From contig CAZPVX010000013.1 of NCBI GenBank assembly GCA_964590135.1, positions 1 through 64,000 on the forward strand: a DNA stretch of 64,000 nucleotides, in the 5' to 3' direction. Below, in pieces: positions 59,189 to 64,000 of the stretch. This stretch comes from JBDHWI01 sp964590135. GTDB taxonomy: Bacteria > Chloroflexota > Anaerolineae > J036 > Brachytrichaceae. The notes beneath the pieces were generated by a model. The model had not been told where the DNA came from and searched no databases. It was given only the letters and a program-made list of their open reading frames with translations. The position numbers and the translations under genes are program-made. Numbering within the stretch: position 1 is the first letter of the stretch; every line of letters starts with the position of its first letter.

Positions 59189-60592
59189 TCATACCCCTCG
59201 ATACTGGAAGTCGCTCACCGCGCCGCGGAACTGGCGCCACATCAGCCAGGCCATCACCGGCGTGAGCGCAACAAACACCGCCCACACCACGACCAGTCCG
59301 CCGCTGATGATATTCACCAGCAGCGCAGCGATCAGCACGATGATCCACAGGCCGCCGCCGAAGATGACGAGCGGCGCGCGGGTGTTGCCGGCCCCGCGCA
59401 ATCCGCCGGCATACACGAACAAGATCGCCAGTGGTGGCATGCTGAACGCCATCACGCGCAAGGCGGCCGCGCCGGCGTCAATCACGCCGGCATCTCCGGT
59501 GAACAATCGCATGATTTGCAGCGCGAAGATGACCAGAATGACCGAGAAGCCGGTCATCCAGATCAGCGCGCCCTGCGTGGCAATGCGCGTGACAGCCGAT
59601 CCATCGTCGATGCGTCGCGCGCCGACGCTTTGGCCAACCAGCGCAGTGGCGGCAACCGCGAAGCCGAAGCCGGGCAGGAAGGCGAGCGAGAGCGCGTTCA
59701 CTGCAATGCGGTTGGCAGCCAACATATCCGTGCCAAGCCGGCCCACGATCATGGTCAGCGCGAAGAATGCGCCAGCGCTCAAGATCTGTTCTAGCGCTGC
59801 CGGCACGCCGATGCCCAGCACCTGCTGCGCCAAGCCGAAGTTTGGCTTCCACTCACCGCTGCCGCGAATGGTGATGCCATTGCGACCGCGCCACAACACC
59901 ACCAGCAAAATGACCAGCGCTACCGCGCGACCGATGAAGGTGGCCCATGCGCTGCCCACCGCGCCAAGCGCCGGCAGGCCAAGCTGGCCATAGATCAGCC
60001 CCCACGCCAGCGGCAGGTTGATGATGTTGGCAATGGTGGTGATGATGAGTGGTGTGCGCGAATCGCCGGCGCCGCGCAGCACGCCACCGCCGATGAACAA
60101 GCCGGTCAGCACGACGACAGTGCCCATCGTGATGTGCATGTAGCTCGTGGCAATCTCGGCAGCCTGCGGCTCCAGATCAAACAGGTGGACGATGGGCGCG
60201 CTGAAGATAAAGCCGGCGAGCGCAAGCGGGATGGAGATGACCACTGCCCACACCAGCGATTGCCGAGCGAGGTTGCATGCGCGCGGGAATTGCTGTGCGC
60301 CAATGGCTTGCGCCACCAGCACTGAGGCCCCAATCGACAGCGCGGCCAGCGCCGACAGCAGAAACTGCATCATCTGCACGGCCACACCGACGCCGGCGAG
60401 CGCAATCGCGCTGATGGCGAGGTGCGACACCAACCATGTGTCGGCGATGCCGAGCATGGTTTCGAGAAAGTTTTCAGCAATCACCGGCCAAGCCAGACCG
60501 AACACGCGTTGCCTCATACTGCCGGGTGCGGGCGTGGATTCGATGGACGTGGCGCCGGCTTCGGTGTTTTGACCTTCTTCAGCGGCAGACAT
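59189..60592 (-). CDS. MATE-family multidrug efflux transporter
   Basis: A 467-residue 12-helix MATE protein. It extrudes cationic drugs or metabolites in exchange for protons or sodium. RQRVFGLAWPVIAENFLETMLGIADTWLV (about 26-54) is the family N-terminus, and GAGDSRTPLIITTIANIINLPLAWGLI plus GLRGAGNTRAPLVIF repeat the conserved RGxGxTR loop. TATGAT lies six bases before the ATG, so the transcript is likely leaderless. A 10-bp GGCCGG hairpin spans the stop codon (59153-59192). Confidence 0.9.
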   Translation of the reverse strand: MSAAEEGQNTEAGATSIESTPAPGSMRQRVFGLAWPVIAENFLETMLGIADTWLVSHLAISAIALAGVGVAVQMMQFLLSALAALSIGASVLVAQAIGAQQFPRACNLARQSLVWAVVISIPLALAGFIFSAPIVHLFDLEPQAAEIATSYMHITMGTVVVLTGLFIGGGVLRGAGDSRTPLIITTIANIINLPLAWGLIYGQLGLPALGAVGSAWATFIGRAVALVILLVVLWRGRNGITIRGSGEWKPNFGLAQQVLGIGVPAALEQILSAGAFFALTMIVGRLGTDMLAANRIAVNALSLAFLPGFGFAVAATALVGQSVGARRIDDGSAVTRIATQGALIWMTGFSVILVIFALQIMRLFTGDAGVIDAGAAALRVMAFSMPPLAILFVYAGGLRGAGNTRAPLVIFGGGLWIIVLIAALLVNIISGGLVVVWAVFVALTPVMAWLMWRQFRGAVSDFQYRGV

Positions 60593-60692
60593 GCGCCGAT
60601 CATACCCGTGAAGTCATTGCAGTTGGCAAAATGGCAGGCGCCACTCCGCGCAAATCACCCACCCATTCGCCAATCGGGTCTTTGCGCGCCGA

Positions 60693-61397
60693 TCACAGCA
60701 GGCGCAACTGATCGCCGGCGTCGTCGCGCTCCAGCGGCAGCGTCTGGCCGGCGGCAAGGTTGTGCGCCCAGCGCGTCGCCTCTGGCAGACGATATCCGCG
60801 CAAGCATTGCCTCACAAACTCTGTCGCATGCGTCACGTCGATCAGGTGGCCGGGAGAAATGAAAAGCGGGTTGGCGCGCGCCTTGCTGCGCAGGACTGCG
60901 CCGATCACCTGCTTCGTCTTTGGGTCGGACAGAGTCGAGAAATCGCCGGCGTCTGGCCCGGGCGCATCGAACGTGCCATACAGCCTGCTTTTGCCCACGC
61001 CAATCGTCGGACGCCGCAGCCAAAGTCCCATGTGCGATGCGATGCCGATGCCGCGTGGATGCGCGATGCCCTGTCCGTCGATCATCACGAGATCGGGGAG
61101 ATGTTGAAGTTTCGCCCACGCCGCCAGGATGGCCGGCCCTTCGCGAAAGCTGAGCAACCCCGGCACGTAGGGGAAGTTCAGCGGCGCATCGGCAGTCACA
61201 CCTTCGATGGGAGTGAGATCGGGAAAGCGCAGCACAACGATGGCGGCGTGCGCCTTCTCGCCGGCCAGGCTCATATCGACGCCGGCGACGGTGCTGATGT
61301 GCCGGCCGCTCCACTGCAACACAATCTGCTTGCGCAATTCGCCCTGCAGCTGCATCGCCTGTGCGGGATCGAGTGTCCATGAATGCAGCGCTTCCAT
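60693..61397 (-). CDS. nfi: Endonuclease V
   Basis: A 234-residue endonuclease that nicks DNA near deoxyinosine. The family motifs are GVDMSLAG (metal Asp), FPYVPGLLSFREGPAIL (PYxPGxLSFRE), LVMIDGQGIAHPRGIGIASHMGL (DGxGxxHPRG), and a Gly-Lys-x-Leu loop, TIGVGKSRL. TAAGAT lies seven bases before ATG 61397, giving a leaderless start; a GTG two codons upstream is in frame. Divergent from serS, with promoters about 20 bases apart. Confidence 0.93.
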   Translation of the reverse strand: MEALHSWTLDPAQAMQLQGELRKQIVLQWSGRHISTVAGVDMSLAGEKAHAAIVVLRFPDLTPIEGVTADAPLNFPYVPGLLSFREGPAILAAWAKLQHLPDLVMIDGQGIAHPRGIGIASHMGLWLRRPTIGVGKSRLYGTFDAPGPDAGDFSTLSDPKTKQVIGAVLRSKARANPLFISPGHLIDVTHATEFVRQCLRGYRLPEATRWAHNLAAGQTLPLERDDAGDQLRLL

Positions 61398-61404
61398 CTG
61401 CACG

Positions 61405-61410
61405 ATCTTA
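61405..61410 (-). promoter_or_regulatory. -10 hexamer TAAGAT of nfi
   Basis: TAAGAT on the minus strand ends seven bases before the ATG of endonuclease V. Confidence 0.5.
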
Positions 61411-61430
61411 TCGCAACCACTGCATTGCGG

Positions 61431-61436
61431 TAAAAT
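61431..61436 (+). promoter_or_regulatory. -10 hexamer TAAAAT of the serS T-box transcript
   Basis: TAAAAT would place the start of transcription near 61443, just before the T-box stem I. A weak -35 (TTATCG, 61408-61413) is 17 bases upstream. Confidence 0.45.
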
Positions 61437-61449
61437 CGCGCCAACAGCG

Positions 61450-61720
61450 ATGACGCGAGACGCGCGTTTGTAGCGATCTTCAGAGAGCCGGCGACAGGTG
61501 CAAGCCGGCGATTGCGCAAATGCCCGCTTCCACTCGCACAGCTTCCCATGACGAATGGGACGGGCGTGTTCCCGTTAACGAACTTCAGAGCAGTGATTTG
61601 CAATCGGCTGGTGGCAAATGGCTCAAGTGAGAAATTTCCAATTGCAGGTTGTCAATTGCTAGAAATCAGGTGGCACCACGAGCGCCCTTCGTCCTGAGCG
61701 ATGAAGGGCGATTCTCTTTT
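61450..61720 (+). promoter_or_regulatory. T-box riboswitch (serine-specific) upstream of serS
   Basis: The leader folds as a T-box. Stem I pairs GCGAG (61455-61459) with CTCGC (61533-61537), and the upper helix GCGTTTG/CAAATGC. The apical region has AGAGAGCC and GGTGCAAGCC. The specifier bulge shows TCC (61529-61531) followed by A, a serine codon. The conserved T-box AGGTGGCACCACG is at 61668-61680; its UGGC bulge (61671-61674) complements the GCCA end of tRNA-Ser. A terminator (CGCCCTTC, 61683-61690, with 61703-61710) and T-rich tail follow. Uncharged tRNA-Ser should stabilise the antiterminator and raise serS expression. Confidence 0.88.
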
Positions 61721-61776
61721 CCCTCTCTTCCGAGTTTGACGAAGCTGTAGAAGAGGGGGCAAGGCGAGGAAAAACC

Positions 61777-63051
61777 ATGCTTGACATCAACCTCATTCGC
61801 AAAGAACCCGATGCAGTGCGCCAGATGCTCGTCGCTCGCGGCAACGATCCGTTGTCCGTGGATGAAATCCTGGCGCTTGACGTGCAGCGGCGCGACATCC
61901 TCTCACACTCGGAGCAATTGCGCGCCAACCGCAACGCAGTCAGCAAAGCGATTGGCCGCATGAAAGACGAGGCCGAGCGAGAAGCGAAGAAGGCTGAGAT
62001 GCGCCAGGTGGGCGATGAGATTGGCACGCTCGAAGCCGAACTGAACAAGATCGAGACGCAATTGCTGAATCTGACGGCGGTGTTGCCAAATACACTCGAC
62101 GCGCGCACCCCCATTGGCCCGGACGAAGATCACAACGTCATCCTGCGTGTGGAAGAGGGAGTTGTGCCCGCGCTGACATTCCCCGCCAGGCCGCATTGGG
62201 AGATCGGGGAAGGTTTGGGGATCATCGATTTTGAACGCGGAGTGAAGTTGAGCGGCAGCCGCTTCTATGTGCTGAATGGCTGGGGCGCGCGGTTGCAGCG
62301 TGGGTTGATCGCGTGGATGCTCAACCTGCGCATGGAGCAGGGCTACGAGGAGCGCTATCTGCCCTTCATGGTCAAAGAGCAGACGCTGTTTGCCGCGGGG
62401 CAATTGCCCAAGTTTCGCGACAACCTGTATCACGATGCGGAAGAGGATTATTGGATGGTGCCGACGGCAGAGGTGCCATTGACCAACCTGCATGGCGACG
62501 AGATTTTGAGCGGCGACGATCTGCCCAGGCGCTACACCGCCTATACACCGTGTTTCCGCCGTGAGAAGATGAGCGCCGGCAAGGATGTGCGCGGCATCAA
62601 GCGCGGCCACCAATTCGACAAAGTTGAGATGTACGCCTTCGTCAAGCCGGAAGACAGCGACGCGACACTGGAGCAGATGCGTGAAGACGCCGAGGCGACG
62701 CTGAAAGGGCTGGGCCTGACTTATCGCGTCAAGCAATTGTGCAGCGGAGACATCGGTTTTGGCTCGCGCATCACTTACGACTTGGAAGTGTATTCACCCG
62801 GCGTGGACGAATGGCTCGAAGTCAGCTCGGTCAGCAACGTCGGCGATTTCCAGGCTCGCCGCGCCAACATCAAGTTCCGCCGCGAGAAGGGCGGCAAGGC
62901 CGAGTTTGTCCACACGCTGAATGGCAGTGGTCTGGGTATGCCCCGCACGATGATCGCTGTGCTGGAGAATTTCCAGCAGCAAGATGGCAGCGTGGTGGTG
63001 CCGGAAGTCCTGCGCAGCTTCGTCGGCACAGACGTGATTCGAAAGAAGTAG
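61777..63051 (+). CDS. serS: Seryl-tRNA synthetase
   Basis: A 424-residue class II synthetase. The N-terminal coiled-coil arm (about 30-105) binds the tRNA-Ser variable loop. Motif 2 (TPCFRREKMSAGKDVRGIKRGHQFDKVEMYAFV, about 263-295) and motif 3 (LNGSGLGMPRTMIAVLENFQQQDGSVVVPEVLR, about 380-412) are complete. GCGAGG precedes the ATG. A serine-specific T-box leader controls it. Confidence 0.97.
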   Translation: MLDINLIRKEPDAVRQMLVARGNDPLSVDEILALDVQRRDILSHSEQLRANRNAVSKAIGRMKDEAEREAKKAEMRQVGDEIGTLEAELNKIETQLLNLTAVLPNTLDARTPIGPDEDHNVILRVEEGVVPALTFPARPHWEIGEGLGIIDFERGVKLSGSRFYVLNGWGARLQRGLIAWMLNLRMEQGYEERYLPFMVKEQTLFAAGQLPKFRDNLYHDAEEDYWMVPTAEVPLTNLHGDEILSGDDLPRRYTAYTPCFRREKMSAGKDVRGIKRGHQFDKVEMYAFVKPEDSDATLEQMREDAEATLKGLGLTYRVKQLCSGDIGFGSRITYDLEVYSPGVDEWLEVSSVSNVGDFQARRANIKFRREKGGKAEFVHTLNGSGLGMPRTMIAVLENFQQQDGSVVVPEVLRSFVGTDVIRKK

Positions 63052-63104
63052 ATCCCAAAGCATCCTGAACGAAGCGATGAACTTGCGCAGATCAAACTCG
63101 ACAC

Positions 63105-63848
63105 ATGCAAAACCTTCGCTACCCTGATCTGAGAGAACCTTACGCCGGCGCGCTGCGTGAAGCGGTGCAGTTCGCGCTGGCGCAAACGCAGCCCGCCGGC
63201 ATCATCGCCGCCGGCAGCATCCTGCGCGGCAAACCCGATGCCACCAGCGACATCGATCTCTACGTGGTGCATCAACAGCCATGGCGCCAGCGCGTGCAAA
63301 AGTGGTTCAACGGCGTGCCATGCGAGATCTTCATCAACCCGCCGGCGGCCATCGAAAACTACTTCGATGAGGAGTTGGCCGCAGCGCGCCCCATCACTGC
63401 GCACATGCTCGCCACCGGCTTCGTGGCGCTGAACGCCGACCCGATCGTCGATGTGCTGATCCTGCGCGCGAGGAACCTGCTGGCGCAGCCGCCGCGCAGC
63501 AACAACCTTCAACTGATGATGGCGCGCTACACCGCTGCGACGCAATTCGAGGATGCGCTGGATGTGGCCGGCCGCGACATCGCCGCCGCCAGCATGCTTT
63601 TGTGCAAGGCGGTGTCTTCGGCCATCGCCTATTGCTTCGTGGTGCACAACCAGATGATCCCGCGCGAGAAAGACCTGCTGGCCGAGCTGGCTGCAATCGA
63701 TCCAAAAGCTGCCGCCGCCGCGCAGCAGTGCTTTTCGTCAGGCCAATGGCAGGAACGTGTCGCATCTGCCGGCGTGGTGATGGATAGAATCATCGGCGCG
63801 CGCGGCTTCTTCGAGTGGGAGAGCGCGCGCGAATTTATCTCGCACTAA
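63105..63848 (+). CDS. Nucleotidyltransferase (MNT, pol-beta type) with helical C-terminal domain
   Basis: A 247-residue protein. The N-terminal domain has the minimal nucleotidyltransferase motif AAGSILRGKPDATSDIDLYVV (GS-x9-D-x-D, about 35-55) with a third acidic residue in CEIFINPP. The C-terminal half (about 130-247) is helical, HEPN/KNTase-C-like. Such enzymes transfer nucleotides to proteins, RNA or antibiotics, and some act as antitoxins. No separate HEPN gene is adjacent. Substrate unknown. Confidence 0.7.
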   Translation: MQNLRYPDLREPYAGALREAVQFALAQTQPAGIIAAGSILRGKPDATSDIDLYVVHQQPWRQRVQKWFNGVPCEIFINPPAAIENYFDEELAAARPITAHMLATGFVALNADPIVDVLILRARNLLAQPPRSNNLQLMMARYTAATQFEDALDVAGRDIAAASMLLCKAVSSAIAYCFVVHNQMIPREKDLLAELAAIDPKAAAAAQQCFSSGQWQERVASAGVVMDRIIGARGFFEWESAREFISH

Positions 63849-63871
63849 AACAGAGGGGATACACTTCTCGC

Positions 63872-64000
63872 ATGAACGAACCCATCGTGCTGATTGGCGG
63901 TTTCGGCTCGCACTGGACGGACTACCGACCAGCGGCGCGCAGGCTGGCGAATGTGTCGCAGCGGCGCGTGTTCATCGCCGGCATCAACCGCCTCACCTGG
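63872..64000 (+). CDS. N-terminal fragment of a probable alpha/beta hydrolase
   Basis: The gene runs off the window. The 43 visible residues (MNEPIVLIGGFGSHWTDYRP...FIAGINRLTW) begin with an IVLIGGFGSHW oxyanion-type strand-loop as in lipases. TACACT ends six bases before the ATG, a leaderless-type start. Confidence 0.45.
   Translation, partial: MNEPIVLIGGFGSHWTDYRPAARRLANVSQRRVFIAGINRLTW

Noticed and set aside
61683..61710. The GCCCTTCGTCCTGAG hairpin as another copy of the dispersed CCTGAG repeat
   Set aside because: It forms the terminator arm of the T-box leader and is preceded by the conserved T-box sequence, so the resemblance is explained by T-box structure.
1..64000. tRNA, rRNA or tmRNA genes
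   Set aside because: I scanned spacers for the conserved T-loop and acceptor patterns and found no cloverleaf-like candidate.

Overview
The window reads as a 64 kb piece of a G+C-rich chromosome, most likely from the Chloroflexota (Anaerolineae or a close, possibly thermophilic, lineage). The indications are lipoproteins that fuse a family 3 solute-binding domain to a four-tryptophan NBR1-type domain, archaeal-type mevalonate genes in a bacterial setting, a serine T-box leader on serS, an Asp23-nusB-tat gene string, and many first genes with a -10 hexamer only 6-10 nt before the start codon (leaderless pattern). This assignment is inferred from gene content; no rRNA or tRNA gene is present. 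The palindrome GCCGGC is strikingly frequent: I count 13 copies in the first 2.1 kb, against one per about 1.4 kb expected at 60% G+C.

Layout. 1-8.8 kb (+): end of a PepT-like peptidase, pepA, an AbgT-family transporter behind a small MITE-like repeat, several small membrane proteins, and a large lipoprotein (SBP + FW + Ig-like). 8.8-19.6 kb (-): MFS transporter and glutaminase, DUF1269 and META-domain proteins, a DUF952 protein, tatC, tatB, nusB, asp23, fabG, fabD, rpmF, fmt. 19.6-26.7 kb: a sugar ABC importer (binding protein plus two permeases, no ATPase) facing a Zn-dehydrogenase / kinase / enolase-like operon, which suggests an uncharacterised carbohydrate or polyol pathway. 26.8-31.8 kb: phytanoyl-CoA-dioxygenase-like protein, cystathionine beta-synthase-like enzyme, acetyltransferase, DUF2071, hemW. 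31.8-34.2 kb (-): a tight three-gene operon (metallophosphoesterase; effector-associated-domain protein fused to a GATase1/GIFT-like fold; alpha/beta hydrolase), the best candidate here for an undescribed system. 34.3-36.4 kb (-): ftsY and prfB, the latter with a programmed +1 frameshift site. 36.9-41.5 kb (+): RRM RNA-binding protein with a long leader, a TPR protein, ndk, gltX. 41.6-45.8 kb (-): subtilisin-like protease, queG, mevalonate kinase. 45.9-53.5 kb (+): MFS, double GNAT, mutM, then HMG-CoA synthase, thiolase and the DUF35 protein that bridges them in archaea, a DUF4332 protein and deoC. 53.6-58.6 kb (-): a second SBP-FW-Ig lipoprotein and a B12-type diol/glycerol dehydratase whose large and medium subunits are fused. 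58.7-64 kb: small unknown protein, dispersed repeat, MATE exporter, endonuclease V, T-box and serS, a nucleotidyltransferase, and the start of a probable hydrolase.

Together this is mostly core metabolism and housekeeping of a heterotroph that takes up peptides, amino acids and sugars. Isoprenoids appear to come from mevalonate: thiolase, HMG-CoA synthase and mevalonate kinase are here, while HMG-CoA reductase and the later steps are not. I saw no CRISPR array, prophage, transposase, rRNA or tRNA gene.
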